Positions 36,743-46,150 are shown, numbered from the stretch's first letter. The stretch is 64,000 nucleotides of DNA from Ruminiclostridium papyrosolvens DSM 2782 (GCF_029318685.1 NZ_CP119677.1:2905001-2969000); one strand, 5' to 3'. Made by a program: numbers and translations. The notes: generated by a model not told the origin, from the sequence alone.

Positions 36743-37414
36743 TTAAACATTTAGGGGTGGCAAGCTAAATTTTATTCCCAGAGAAATATACTCTTCAATT
36801 ATTTCTTCAAAAATATTTGTTGTTTCTTCATGGTCGTGGAATAAAATAATATTTTTTTCATTAAATAAATTTTGTCGCATTCTTAAAATTACTTTTTCTG
36901 AACAATCAATACCATACATGCACCGTTCATCATAAATTGCCCATTCTGCCGTGTCGAAAGTCCAGTAGCAATCTGTGTCATCAGCGGAATGCTCTTGCAT
37001 ATTGTTAATGAAAGCAAAATTTGACGGTTGCTTATAACCTATATTTCTGAGTAAATTCTGAACCTGACTTTTTGTTTCATCATTTCCCTTGTCTCCATAT
37101 GGAAACCGAAAGAGCTTTACCGGTCTTGCAACTCCTGCACTATAATATAATTTATCAATAATATTATCTGTCTTTTCTATTTCCTTCTCGGACTGTTCAA
37201 AATCAATATCTGAAAAATGAGGATGGCTGTATGAGTGATTTCCAATAATAAAACCATTCTTTATTGCATAAATAACTTCATCAGAGTACTTCTCCAGTCC
37301 TTTGCCTATACAGAATAAGACAGCCGGTATTTTTTTTGAAGAAAGATAGTCCATTTTTGCCCTGAAATCCTTTGTAGGACAGTCGTCAATTGTCAAATAT
37401 GCAGACTTATTCAT
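36743..37414 (-). CDS. polysaccharide deacetylase family protein
   Basis: This 223-residue NodB-like carbohydrate esterase has LTIDDCPTKDF (catalytic Asp pair), GNHSYSHPHFSDI (zinc histidines), LFRFPYGDKGN and LFHDHEE near the end. It has no signal peptide, so it likely acts in the cytoplasm on an intermediate, unlike the usual secreted chitin or peptidoglycan deacetylases. It ends the cluster with the glycosyltransferase and aminotransferase, which suggests N-acetyl sugar deacetylation. The substrate is unknown. Confidence 0.88.
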   Translation of the reverse strand: MNKSAYLTIDDCPTKDFRAKMDYLSSKKIPAVLFCIGKGLEKYSDEVIYAIKNGFIIGNHSYSHPHFSDIDFEQSEKEIEKTDNIIDKLYYSAGVARPVKLFRFPYGDKGNDETKSQVQNLLRNIGYKQPSNFAFINNMQEHSADDTDCYWTFDTAEWAIYDERCMYGIDCSEKVILRMRQNLFNEKNIILFHDHEETTNIFEEIIEEYISLGIKFSLPPLNV

Positions 37415-37467
37415 AGTCTGACTCCTTTAAATTAGTTATTATGTAATTACAAATGTCGTCACACATA

Positions 37468-38463
37468 TCATGAAGCCGGCTGTTTTGACAACACATACTG
37501 GGTCTTGCTTCTTGACAAATTCATTGCTTTTCTAACCTGCTCAATTGCAAGTGAGTACTCCTTTTCTTTTGCAAGGGTTTCAGCAAGTTTCAGATAAAAT
37601 TCCATCATCAGGTTGTCTGTATACTTCTTCTCAATAAAGTCTCTTTCAAGGGCCATCTCCATAGCTTCACGAAAGCCGTCCTCATCAACTTCTGCTTTTT
37701 TAACATAAAATTCATGTTTGCCGCCTTCTCTTTCACGAGAAGCTGACCCATCTCTTTGATTAGGAATTCTGTAAAGAAAAGGGATTTCAGGAGAATATAC
37801 AAACTTTGTACCTGTTGCAGAATATCTCATCCATGTGTGAGAGTCCTCGGAGACTCTCACTTTCGGGAATAAATTAGCATATGCGATTTCTGTTTTAACA
37901 GCCGTTCCCGATGTACAATTTGTATAACCCTTTCTTGTCCCTATTTGTATCCATGAGTTATAGCCCTGCACAGGATTAATTTCATGTCCTTCCAGTATTT
38001 CAACAATAGATGGAGTGAGCTCCTTCCGAGGAACAAAATTATCATACTCATCAATCACAAGAAAACTTGAATATACAACTCCTGCATTGGGGTCACTCAT
38101 AAATATATTTCGGACTGTTTCAAGTCTTTTTTCATGTGAAAGGTCATCTGCATCATTAAACAATATAAAAGGATAGCCTTGGTCATATGCCCATTTTATA
38201 CCCGTATTCCTTGCAAACCCGGCACCTTCATTTTTTTCCTTAAATATCACTTTTACTTTTTCCGGATTATCATCGGCAATAGATTTAAGATATCTCTTTA
38301 CTGCTTCTGATGGGGAATTATCATCAACTATAACCGCTTTCCAGTTACTGTCTGTTTGTCTGTATATACTTTGCATAGTTCTTCTTAAGTCATTTTTAGT
38401 TTGATTATAATTTTCTCCGTAATGAGGAATTATAAAAACAGCACTATTCCCATAATTATTCAT
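37468..38463 (-). CDS. family 2 glycosyltransferase
   Basis: The 331-residue protein has a GT-A fold start, AVFIIPHYGENYNQT, then AVIVDDNSPSEAVKRYL, GAGFARNTGIKWA and the DxD-type FNDADDLSHEKRLETV. The C-terminal third is helical, with YSLAIEQVRKAMNLS. No membrane span is seen, so it likely transfers sugars in the cytoplasm onto a carrier or small molecule. It is 11 bp downstream of the aminotransferase. Confidence 0.88.
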   Translation of the reverse strand: MNNYGNSAVFIIPHYGENYNQTKNDLRRTMQSIYRQTDSNWKAVIVDDNSPSEAVKRYLKSIADDNPEKVKVIFKEKNEGAGFARNTGIKWAYDQGYPFILFNDADDLSHEKRLETVRNIFMSDPNAGVVYSSFLVIDEYDNFVPRKELTPSIVEILEGHEINPVQGYNSWIQIGTRKGYTNCTSGTAVKTEIAYANLFPKVRVSEDSHTWMRYSATGTKFVYSPEIPFLYRIPNQRDGSASREREGGKHEFYVKKAEVDEDGFREAMEMALERDFIEKKYTDNLMMEFYLKLAETLAKEKEYSLAIEQVRKAMNLSRSKTQYVLSKQPAS

Positions 38464-38474
38464 ACTAGCACCTC

Positions 38475-39548
38475 TTATATTGCATATTCTATTTGTTTAT
38501 ATTTTTCAAGCATTTCTTCACAGGATGTAGCATAGCTTTGATGTATATTTATAAAATCATTTTGTTTAACTAATCTGTCACTGGCACGTTCTGAATGTAT
38601 ATCTCCATTCAAACGAATGTACTTTTCCAGCAAATCAGGGTTGAATGATAATATGCTCCTGACCAGCACCGAATTTCTCATGGGATATTCACCAACAGGA
38701 GCAAGCGTGTGAATCTTTGTTGCGTTTTTTAGTACAAAAAAGAACGGGCAATCAACTATATTGGGTTGCTTTGGAGGGTTAGCGGTTTCAAGACTGTATT
38801 TTTGGCATAATTCTTCAAATTCACTGATTCTATTTAATCTCTCATCAATTATTTCTTCCAGCATGTCCAACTGTTTTTGGGCAAAATAGCATTGATAAGC
38901 ACTTAACCTATAGTTACTGCTTGGCAGGCTTAAATCTCTGTCTTCCTCTGAAATGTATAAGCCCCAATTTGAAATGCTTTCAATTTTTCGGCCAAGCTCC
39001 TCTGAATTTGTAGTAATTATGCCTCCCTCACCGCAATTAACGATTTTAGAAGTCTGTAGGCTAAAAGTACCAATGTCACCTATTGTTCCTGCTTTCTTTC
39101 CATTAATAGAACACACAAAAACCTGGGCGCAGTCTTCAACAAGATAAATTCCTTTTTCCTCACAAAATTTCTTGATTTCAAAAATTTCACGGTTTATATA
39201 TCCGGCAAAGTGAACCAGAACCACAGCTCCAATCTCTTCGGTATACTTTGCTTTTACAGTTTCCAATGTAAGTCCGAAATACTGTTCACTTACATCTGCA
39301 TAAACAGGTAATAATCCGCAGTTTGCTACCGCCGTTGCAGTTGCGATAAATGATATGTCCGGAACAATAACGCCTGTCCCTCTTTTTAAACCTAGCGCTT
39401 TTAAAGCTACTTCTATTGCAGCTGTGCCGTTTGAGACAATGCTAACATGTCTGCATTTGAAATAATCTCTCAAATTATTTCTGAAGGACTTCTTAACGTC
39501 CTCTTCTGAAGTAAAATCCGGTAAGTATTTTTTTACATTAAATGTCAC
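38475..39548 (-). CDS. DegT/DnrJ/EryC1/StrS aminotransferase
   Basis: This 357-residue PLP enzyme aminates keto-sugars or keto-cyclitols. It has VSNGTAAIEVALKALGL, the VIVPDISFIATATAVANCG stretch, LVEDCAQVF, and the PLP-lysine region SLQTSKIVNCGEGG. The start is GTG with GGAGG upstream. Family members use glutamate or glutamine as the amino donor and act in making amino sugars for antibiotics and surface glycans. It lies between a radical SAM gene and the glycosyltransferase gene. Confidence 0.9.
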   Translation of the reverse strand: MTFNVKKYLPDFTSEEDVKKSFRNNLRDYFKCRHVSIVSNGTAAIEVALKALGLKRGTGVIVPDISFIATATAVANCGLLPVYADVSEQYFGLTLETVKAKYTEEIGAVVLVHFAGYINREIFEIKKFCEEKGIYLVEDCAQVFVCSINGKKAGTIGDIGTFSLQTSKIVNCGEGGIITTNSEELGRKIESISNWGLYISEEDRDLSLPSSNYRLSAYQCYFAQKQLDMLEEIIDERLNRISEFEELCQKYSLETANPPKQPNIVDCPFFFVLKNATKIHTLAPVGEYPMRNSVLVRSILSFNPDLLEKYIRLNGDIHSERASDRLVKQNDFINIHQSYATSCEEMLEKYKQIEYAI

Positions 39549-39599
39549 TTTTCTTCCTCCTCGTATGTAGAATTTATTAGAATATTAATAATAGATGTA

Positions 39600-40751
39600 T
39601 CATGCTTGATTAATTAAAGATAAATCAAATACAGGTCTATAGTCTGTTGTAAACTGGGCATTACACTTTGCTTTATACATTTCGTCACATTTTCTGCACA
39701 TTTGATCATCAGGCGCATTTTCTCCGCCATATACTCGTTTTCTAATCTGTTTCGCTTTTTCATTGGCGAGAATATCGGCAAATTCTCCATCCTTTATATT
39801 ACCGTAAACATTTTTCTGGTAATAATCATTAAAGCATATGAATAAGTCCCCATTTACCCCGATATGAATCCAATTTAGAACCATGGAACAACCGTATAGG
39901 GGCTCCGTGATATTTATGCCCCTTGCGTAGCAATTGTCAAGAATTCCGGCCCTGTCACCGGTTCCCCATGCAATAATACTTTTGCCTGTTAAAGGTTCAT
40001 ATTTGGCTTTTAAACCGGGAAGATTCCTTTTAAGCTCTTCTTCTGTCCCTTGAATAGACAGTTCCACGTTAAAACCGCTTTCTATTGCCATGTCAATATT
40101 TCGGATTGTCTGTTCATATGTAGAAGAACCCGTCAAACGTTTGAATTCAGACTCATCTAAACTTGGAATATTGAAATATACAATTGAAAGTACATTAGTA
40201 TCCTTCAAAAGTTTAATTTTCTTCTTATCAAGAACACTTCCATTGCTATGCAAAATAAGTTTTAAACCACTTTGTGCAATTTTTTGCACCCTGCTTACAA
40301 AATATTTGTCCATTGCAGGCTCATTATATGAATTGAGGGTAACGTATTCTACAGTCTTTAGCCGTACTGCTTTATCAATTATTTCATTAAACAGCTCCAT
40401 GCTCATATAAGTACTTTTTTTAGGATCGATGCTTCTTGGACAATATCTGCACGACCAGTTACATTGTGTTCCCGCTTCAATTTCAATACTGGTTATATAT
40501 GTCTCATCCCATACAGTAGCCGGATTCACCAGAAAGCCTGCATCAAAAGCCTTTTGTATCTTTCCGCCCTTATACTGTAGGTTAAGTGATGTTAATTCTT
40601 GTGGGTATCTGCAAGTCTTTAAAATGTCAAGGGTTTCATTCTCAACAAAGGCTTCTGTTTGTAGCAGACTATTCTTTATAATAGTTTTTTTTGATGCGGC
40701 GTCAGGCGTTATAACTATAAACGGTGAAGTTTGTAACATATTTGGTATCAT
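39600..40751 (-). CDS. radical SAM/SPASM domain protein
   Basis: The 383-residue protein has the radical SAM cluster motif at Cys97, Cys101 and Cys104 (CNWSCRYC). A C-terminal SPASM-like region carries further cysteines (GCSMVLNW, LFICFND, MCRKCDEMYKAKC), giving sites for extra Fe-S clusters. SPASM enzymes oxidise alcohols or modify peptides; no precursor peptide is nearby. With the aminotransferase next door, oxidation of a sugar or cyclitol hydroxyl is a reasonable guess. The start at 40751 has GGAGG upstream. Confidence 0.88.
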   Translation of the reverse strand: MIPNMLQTSPFIVITPDAASKKTIIKNSLLQTEAFVENETLDILKTCRYPQELTSLNLQYKGGKIQKAFDAGFLVNPATVWDETYITSIEIEAGTQCNWSCRYCPRSIDPKKSTYMSMELFNEIIDKAVRLKTVEYVTLNSYNEPAMDKYFVSRVQKIAQSGLKLILHSNGSVLDKKKIKLLKDTNVLSIVYFNIPSLDESEFKRLTGSSTYEQTIRNIDMAIESGFNVELSIQGTEEELKRNLPGLKAKYEPLTGKSIIAWGTGDRAGILDNCYARGINITEPLYGCSMVLNWIHIGVNGDLFICFNDYYQKNVYGNIKDGEFADILANEKAKQIRKRVYGGENAPDDQMCRKCDEMYKAKCNAQFTTDYRPVFDLSLINQA

Positions 40752-40869
40752 TTTTTTACCTCCATTTTGACATTTACTTTTTCTGTATATTATACCATTC
40801 TTTTCCATTTTTGCAACAGACTTTTACTATTTTATAAACACGACTAAATTTATTTGAGTATCTGAGTAC

Positions 40870-42249
40870 TTAAACAGATACCTCTTCCTTGAGTCTTGAT
40901 ACATCGAATCTATTGACTTTTCCTTTATAATAATGAAAGCAATTTATACTTGCCCGTATAGTCTCATCTGCCAGACAGGTTATGTAAACGGCTGCCAGAT
41001 TTAAGCCAACTACATTAATCAGAACATAGGAACCTGAGGAAACTATAACCGACCCGATTATCTGGGTATACAGCATCCATTTGGTATCACCATATGCTCT
41101 TATACCGCTTCCCACTATAACATTAATAGATTTTGGAAGGAGAATTACGCCTGCAAAGATAAGGTAAGGAATACTTTCATCTATAATCTTCTCGTCATTT
41201 GTAAATACACCAAGTATCTGTCTGGAAAATAATATAAATACAATCAACGAAAATATTACGAGAATAGCGCCCATCACAATGGAGGCATTAAGAATTTTTT
41301 TAGCACCCTTCGCATCATCTTGTCCAATTCTGTTTCCCTGAAGAGTCAGGGCCGCTTTGGAAATCCCGAAAAAAATCGTATAAACAAAACCTTCAATACA
41401 AAGAAATGTAAGGGTATAAATAGTTGTAGCCATATAACCTGTTTTATTCAGAAATTTAACCATTATGAGATTTGAGATATCCCACAAGAGAAATTCCAAG
41501 CCTGTCGGTAAACCCAGCCTGATTGTGGCTTTGTACGGTGAAAATCTGAAACTGATTATCTTACCGTTTCTAAACCCGAAGGTTTTCCGTTTAATAATAA
41601 AACAATATGTTACTAACATTAATGATGACAGCACATTAGCGGTAGCAGCGGCAATTGCAGCACCTTTTACACCTAGTGAAGGAAAGCCCATGTTACCCAG
41701 TATTAATACCCATGCAAGAAAAACATTCAGAAATACTTTTGTCAGTCCCGAATACATTATCGGTTTAGTGTCGCCAATTCCTTGCAGCATAGCCTGAAGT
41801 GACAAATCAATTCCAAGAAACAGAAAATATATCGAGCAAATTCTTACGTAACTGATACAATATCCTACAATGTTTTTATCAACACTTAACAGTTTAAAAA
41901 TGTAAGCAGAAAAAGCAAACCAAAGAACAAAAATACAAAATGATATGATAGAGCTATAAAATATTGAGCTTTTTACAGTATCCAAAATTTCTTTTTCCTG
42001 GCTGACACCATGCATTTGAGATACTATTATTGTAATCCCAATACTTAATGCGGCAAGGCAATCAAGTGTTGTATTGAAGGGTATCTGACAAGCCCCCATA
42101 ACCGATATATACAGGCTGTCAATGTTACCCAGGAATGCTTTATCCGTTAATGACTGAAGCTCAAATACAAGTCCCTGAACAATTATAGGGAACGCCATAA
42201 CAATAATGGATGTATAGGTTTGTTTATTATTTTGAAAATACTTTATCAT
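40870..42249 (-). CDS. MATE family efflux transporter
   Basis: This 459-residue protein has about 12 hydrophobic segments and the MATE patterns MAFPIIVQGLVFELQSLTDKAFLGN at the start, LQAMLQGIGDTKPIMYSGLTKV, LPTGLEFLLWDISN and GNRIGQDDAKGAKK in the middle. MATE proteins export cationic drugs or metabolites using Na+ or H+. It is the first gene of the cluster with the radical SAM enzyme and may export the cluster's product. A gap of 118 bp separates it from that gene. Confidence 0.93.
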   Translation of the reverse strand: MIKYFQNNKQTYTSIIVMAFPIIVQGLVFELQSLTDKAFLGNIDSLYISVMGACQIPFNTTLDCLAALSIGITIIVSQMHGVSQEKEILDTVKSSIFYSSIISFCIFVLWFAFSAYIFKLLSVDKNIVGYCISYVRICSIYFLFLGIDLSLQAMLQGIGDTKPIMYSGLTKVFLNVFLAWVLILGNMGFPSLGVKGAAIAAATANVLSSLMLVTYCFIIKRKTFGFRNGKIISFRFSPYKATIRLGLPTGLEFLLWDISNLIMVKFLNKTGYMATTIYTLTFLCIEGFVYTIFFGISKAALTLQGNRIGQDDAKGAKKILNASIVMGAILVIFSLIVFILFSRQILGVFTNDEKIIDESIPYLIFAGVILLPKSINVIVGSGIRAYGDTKWMLYTQIIGSVIVSSGSYVLINVVGLNLAAVYITCLADETIRASINCFHYYKGKVNRFDVSRLKEEVSV

Positions 42250-42440
42250 TTTACATACCTTTCAACTTTATCCTTTAGTACATAACATTAGCACATATGT
42301 ATGTTATTTTCAATATTTATCATTTATTTTATTATATTACATTTTTGTTAATTATTTACATTTTAGGTTGTTATACTATTAACATCCACTTATATTGTCA
42401 ATGCAAATAAAGATGATGTTTTTGCTCCAAATAACTCAAA

Positions 42441-42478
42441 AGGGTTGTTACACAAAATTTAATTTATGCAACAACCCT
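42441..42478 (-). terminator. GTTGTT hairpin after the DUF3298 gene
   Basis: AGGGTTGTT and AACAACCCT, extended by CA/TG, form a stem with an A/T loop. It lies about 33 bp past the stop of the stalk-domain gene and is followed by TTTT. It resembles the hairpin at 20713-20752 only in its GTTGTT stem. Confidence 0.7.
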
Positions 42479-42510
42479 AATGAAAAGCTATAATACGTTA
42501 GTAAAAGTTA

Positions 42511-43977
42511 TTACTTAATAGAGGTAATCTCAAAGTACTGCTGATCCTTCACCTCACTTACGGACAGGGTTACTGTTGTGTCAGGAGATTTTCCTGCTGA
42601 TGTAGCCCAATTGAATGTTATTTTAAAATTACCATTGCCATTATCCTTAACATTGTATGTTGTAACCCATGGGCTGGATACTCCAGTTACCCAATTCAAT
42701 TCTTCAAAGCCCTTTTTGTTGGCTTCCCTTAATTTTGCTGACATAAGGCCATACTGAACTACTCCTTTACGTTCCTTTACAGCTTTTGCATACAAATCAG
42801 CACATTCTTCTGCACTGTCAGCTTTAATAAACTCAGTGCTCTGTGTGTCAAACTGACTTGGAGTTACAGTTGATTTTGTGAAAAGGCGCAATGCTTCTCC
42901 ATCAAAACTTACATCCTCTTTTAGAACCTCTGAAAAGTATGTTACAGGTACGTACATAACATTTCCGATTACTTTTGCAGGGGTAAGCTTAATTTTTTTA
43001 GAACCTGTAGTGTAATAGGTGTCAACATTGTTCTTAATAAATCCTCCTGCTATGCTTGCTCCATTTTTGGAATCCCAACCAACCTTGTAGCCAAGAATAT
43101 CAGCAGTTGTTTTTAGTGGTACCATTAACACATAGTCCTTTTCATAGGTTTTGAACTGAGTTTTGGCACTTATTCCGTTTAGTCTTATTTTCTCGAGAGG
43201 CTTTGCATTTATCATCTGGTTGTAGACGTCATCCTTGAGTAACCCTTTCAGCTCTTTGGCTGTCAGACTAAATCTTGCTATACCGCCTGCATATGGTCTT
43301 AATTCATATACTCCGAAGTATATAACAAGTTTGTTTCCGTCAATGTAAAATTTGTAATTGCTATTTGCTTTATCTACAGTAGTCTTTGCATCCTCAAAAT
43401 ACATGTTTTTTTCTTTATCAATTGACTTTTTAATGCTATCAAGAATAACTTTCTTATAGTTTGATTTAGAATTAAACAAAGAACTAAAGGAATATAATTC
43501 CCCTGATTTGGTATTAACAGTATAAGAATCCAGTGAAGTCATACCATGTGCACCGCCGGCATAAAAATATGTATTTGTAACAAAAGATAGAATATCTCCG
43601 CTTTTGTTATAATCATATGATGAATCTATTGATGCGAAAGGGGGATCTTGTATTTTTTGGGGCATCCCTTTAATGTATTCTTCCAAATACGACTGTTCTT
43701 TCCTTACAGTTCCGATAGCATCAAGGTTTGAATTTTTAAGTAAATCATTGATTTTTTCTGCTGAAGTAAAGCCGCTTAAAACAGGATATATTATTTTAAT
43801 AGAGCTGCCATCATTTTTTTCTATTTTTGCAGTCTCAACTTTTACAGTATCAGTTTTTGAAGTCTCAATTTTAGCAGACTTATCTGAGTCAGCAGCGACA
43901 GATGAAATACCTGTAGCAGTTGGAAGTAAAGTTAGTGTAATCGCAACAATCATAACAAATAATAATGCTTTTTTCAT
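42511..43977 (-). CDS. secreted DUF4163/DUF3298 protein with stalk domain
   Basis: The 488-residue product has a signal peptide (about 1-30) and a Ser/Thr/Lys-rich stretch. A DUF4163 plus DUF3298 (RsiV-like) region at about 55-245 has YFYAGGAHGMTSLDSYTVN and LYSFSSLFNSKSNYKK. A copper amine oxidase-type stalk domain at about 265-365 follows, with MVPLKTTADILGYKVGWD. The tail (about 385-488) carries LMSAKLREANKKGFEELNW. RsiV-like domains bind lysozyme in other Firmicutes, but this one has no transmembrane anti-sigma part. Function unknown. Confidence 0.78.
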   Translation of the reverse strand: MKKALLFVMIVAITLTLLPTATGISSVAADSDKSAKIETSKTDTVKVETAKIEKNDGSSIKIIYPVLSGFTSAEKINDLLKNSNLDAIGTVRKEQSYLEEYIKGMPQKIQDPPFASIDSSYDYNKSGDILSFVTNTYFYAGGAHGMTSLDSYTVNTKSGELYSFSSLFNSKSNYKKVILDSIKKSIDKEKNMYFEDAKTTVDKANSNYKFYIDGNKLVIYFGVYELRPYAGGIARFSLTAKELKGLLKDDVYNQMINAKPLEKIRLNGISAKTQFKTYEKDYVLMVPLKTTADILGYKVGWDSKNGASIAGGFIKNNVDTYYTTGSKKIKLTPAKVIGNVMYVPVTYFSEVLKEDVSFDGEALRLFTKSTVTPSQFDTQSTEFIKADSAEECADLYAKAVKERKGVVQYGLMSAKLREANKKGFEELNWVTGVSSPWVTTYNVKDNGNGNFKITFNWATSAGKSPDTTVTLSVSEVKDQQYFEITSIK

Positions 43978-44011
43978 AGTGTTAAACCCTTTCTGTTTTT
44001 TAAATTGATTT

Positions 44012-44356
44012 CTAAATGTAGCTTAACACATCCCCTCCAACGTAATGGTAACAATATGGTAACAATAAGGTTACACTATCGTCAGTAATGAAAAAAGCTC
44101 TTACTTTTAAAACATTGCCCTTCAGATACTTCAAATTGAGGTCAAAATAATTACCTAAAATAGTTATCCGATATATGTCAGAGTCCACAGGGGATATCTG
44201 TACAATTTCCATTTTTGGTTTTCCATAGTAAATATAACTTTTACTATAGTCAACTGCTAAAAGTCCAAATACAAGAATCAGCACAAATACTACTGATACA
44301 AGTGCAATTTTAAATCGGTACAGTCTCCTTTGCTTGAATCTTGTTTTTCTTGGCAT
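44012..44356 (-). CDS. small single-span membrane protein
   Basis: This 114-residue protein has a basic start (PRKTRFKQRRLYRFK), one transmembrane helix (about 18-37) and an extracytoplasmic domain of about 75 residues. I recognise no family. The ATG at 44354-44356 has GGGG upstream; a TTG 12 codons earlier is less likely. It lies between spoIIP and the DUF3298 gene on the same strand. Confidence 0.6.
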   Translation of the reverse strand: MPRKTRFKQRRLYRFKIALVSVVFVLILVFGLLAVDYSKSYIYYGKPKMEIVQISPVDSDIYRITILGNYFDLNLKYLKGNVLKVRAFFITDDSVTLLLPYCYHYVGGDVLSYI

Positions 44357-44451
44357 ATAAAACCCCGCATTTTTTGATATTTCGGGTTCCAATCTGATTT
44401 TTAAATTAAACCCTTATGTAGTATTTTTAACAATACGAGGTTATTTTAACC

Positions 44452-45672
44452 CTATTTCTTTTTGAATATAACATCATTTATAGCCTGTGCCAAATATGAT
44501 GTACTGCGGACACATTCGTCAATTACATTACCGTCCCCCCCTATTTCTACTATAACCGAGCCGTTCATTAAATGCTGGTTGTATCTGTTTTTACTCACAT
44601 AGATTGGCTTTGCAATTCCCGGACATATTTCGTTGAGTCTTGCTTGAACTTTAATTGCAAGTTTCAGGTTTTCCTTCCACCGCGGATTGCTTAGCTTGGA
44701 ATCTGTACCAATAACAAACATTATTTCTGCTACACTTTTTCCGTTAATATTCTTAGCTACCCTTAGCTTTCCTTCTCCTGCGGCATCACGGTGAAGGTCT
44801 ATGGCCATTTTAAGAGATGAATACTTATCAACATAGCCTGTAAGTGTATTAAGAGACTTTACATAGGAGCTGTTGTAGTCCGCATCATGTATGGTTGTAT
44901 TATGCAGAACATCTATATTATATTTTTTGAGATTATTTATCAAAGCGTCTCCAACTCTGACAACATTGTATTTATTGTTGGTGGTTCTTGAAGGAATATT
45001 GCTTTTGCCTATTTGGTCAGCACTCTGTAAAAAGCACTCCGTTGTGTGAGTATGATAAATAAATATCTTAGGCCCTTTTTGATCAGGGGCAAGCTTTAAA
45101 GGCTCACTCAGCAACTTCTTTATATCTATTGTTAAGTTTGTTTCGTTTGTAATGTTGATTTTACCACTGGAAACAATAGGATTATTTTTTTGATCAGTTT
45201 GCCCAACATCCCCCTCAAAGGTTATGCTGCTTGAAGCCTCTTTTAACTGTACTGAAGGAGCAGACGAAGAACTCTGAGCTGCACTTGACTTCTGCTGTAT
45301 GGGTTTTGTCTGCGCATTTTGGATTTTGTTAACCTCCTGTTGTATTCTTTCAGAAGCAAGGGGCTGATAATTTTTATCATAGAACATTTTAAAATACGGA
45401 TAGTTTGTATTTAAAATCGTTATGGGATTGTTCAGGTCAATTCCAAAAAGCTTAAAAACATACTCTTTTATGTTATCTGACGATTCTGCTGTTGTGGAAG
45501 CTTTTGTGTTAACATGTTTAAAATCAAATGGTATATTTACCTTTCCGTTTGCAAATCTAAAGGCTAACCCACCCAGTACAATACCACCAACAGCACAAAA
45601 GATTATAGGCAGTTTGGTCAGATTTCCTTTATTCCCTTCCAGATAGGTATTATCGTAAATAGTATCTCTCAT
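44452..45672 (-). CDS. spoIIP: stage II sporulation protein P
   Basis: SpoIIP is an endopeptidase and amidase that thins septal peptidoglycan during engulfment with SpoIID and SpoIIM. The 406-residue protein has one N-terminal membrane span (about 24-44) and a disordered Ser/Gln-rich linker. The catalytic domain carries FIYHTHTTECFL and MAIDLHRDAAGEG, which supply zinc ligands, and VIVEIGGDGNV. The start at 45672 is supported by GGAGG upstream. Regulation by sigma E is expected from other species. The region above it carries ATTCATATAAA repeats. Confidence 0.95.
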   Translation of the reverse strand: MRDTIYDNTYLEGNKGNLTKLPIIFCAVGGIVLGGLAFRFANGKVNIPFDFKHVNTKASTTAESSDNIKEYVFKLFGIDLNNPITILNTNYPYFKMFYDKNYQPLASERIQQEVNKIQNAQTKPIQQKSSAAQSSSSAPSVQLKEASSSITFEGDVGQTDQKNNPIVSSGKINITNETNLTIDIKKLLSEPLKLAPDQKGPKIFIYHTHTTECFLQSADQIGKSNIPSRTTNNKYNVVRVGDALINNLKKYNIDVLHNTTIHDADYNSSYVKSLNTLTGYVDKYSSLKMAIDLHRDAAGEGKLRVAKNINGKSVAEIMFVIGTDSKLSNPRWKENLKLAIKVQARLNEICPGIAKPIYVSKNRYNQHLMNGSVIVEIGGDGNVIDECVRSTSYLAQAINDVIFKKK

Positions 45673-45700
45673 AGCATCGACCTCCATATCTAACGGCATA

Positions 45701-45842
45701 ATTCATATAAATTCGGGTTATAAAAACTATATTCATATAAAATGAAAATATTACTGGCTTGTACATATTTTCAAAATTTGTAACGTAATCATGGGAAATA
45801 TTGTAATATAATTTAGTACTATTTATATGAATTAAGTTCTAA
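45701..45842. promoter_or_regulatory. three copies of ATTCATATAAA in a divergent promoter region
   Basis: ATTCATATAAA occurs at 45701-45711 and 45731-45741, exactly 30 bp apart. Its reverse complement TTTATATGAAT occurs at 45832-45842. All lie between the divergent spoIIP and zinc-ribbon genes. They could be binding sites for a shared regulator or sporulation promoter elements. The assignment is only by repetition. Confidence 0.4.
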
Positions 45843-45899
45843 AAATAGTCAATTCTAAATATACCTTATAGAATATAATTGAAATGGGGGAAGATAATT

Positions 45900-46100
45900 T
45901 TGAATTTTTGCACAATTAGATGCTGCATTTGTGAAAGCGTATTATTAAACCTTCCGGAAGAAGAAATAAGCAGACTAAACGGGCTTACTTTCAGATGTGA
46001 AAGTTGCGGGCAAAAGCTTCTACTTGACGGAACAAATGTGTCAAAAGATATGAGTGCCGACGCAACTTATAATTTGCATAAATACGACTTGAATATCTAA
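45900..46100 (+). CDS. small zinc-ribbon protein
   Basis: This 66-residue protein has two CxxC pairs (CCIC and CESC) about 30 residues apart, a likely zinc ribbon, and nothing else recognisable. The start is taken as TTG at 45900 because GGGGGAAG stands six bases upstream; an earlier TTG (45879) lies before that site. A clean terminator follows. It is divergent from spoIIP. The function is unknown. Confidence 0.6.
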   Translation: MNFCTIRCCICESVLLNLPEEEISRLNGLTFRCESCGQKLLLDGTNVSKDMSADATYNLHKYDLNI

Positions 46101-46107
46101 CCAACCG

Positions 46108-46150
46108 GGAGTGCCATTACCTGATAAAGTAATGGCACTCCTGTTTATTT
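46108..46150 (+). terminator. terminator of the zinc-ribbon gene
   Basis: A perfect 13-bp inverted repeat GGAGTGCCATTAC / GTAATGGCACTCC with an 8-base loop is followed by TGTTTATTT, just after the stop codon. Confidence 0.85.

Noticed and set aside
39600-42249. RiPP pathway built on the radical SAM/SPASM gene
   Set aside because: No short precursor-like frame with a ribosome site lies beside the gene, and the neighbours (aminotransferase, glycosyltransferase, deacetylase) are of sugar type.
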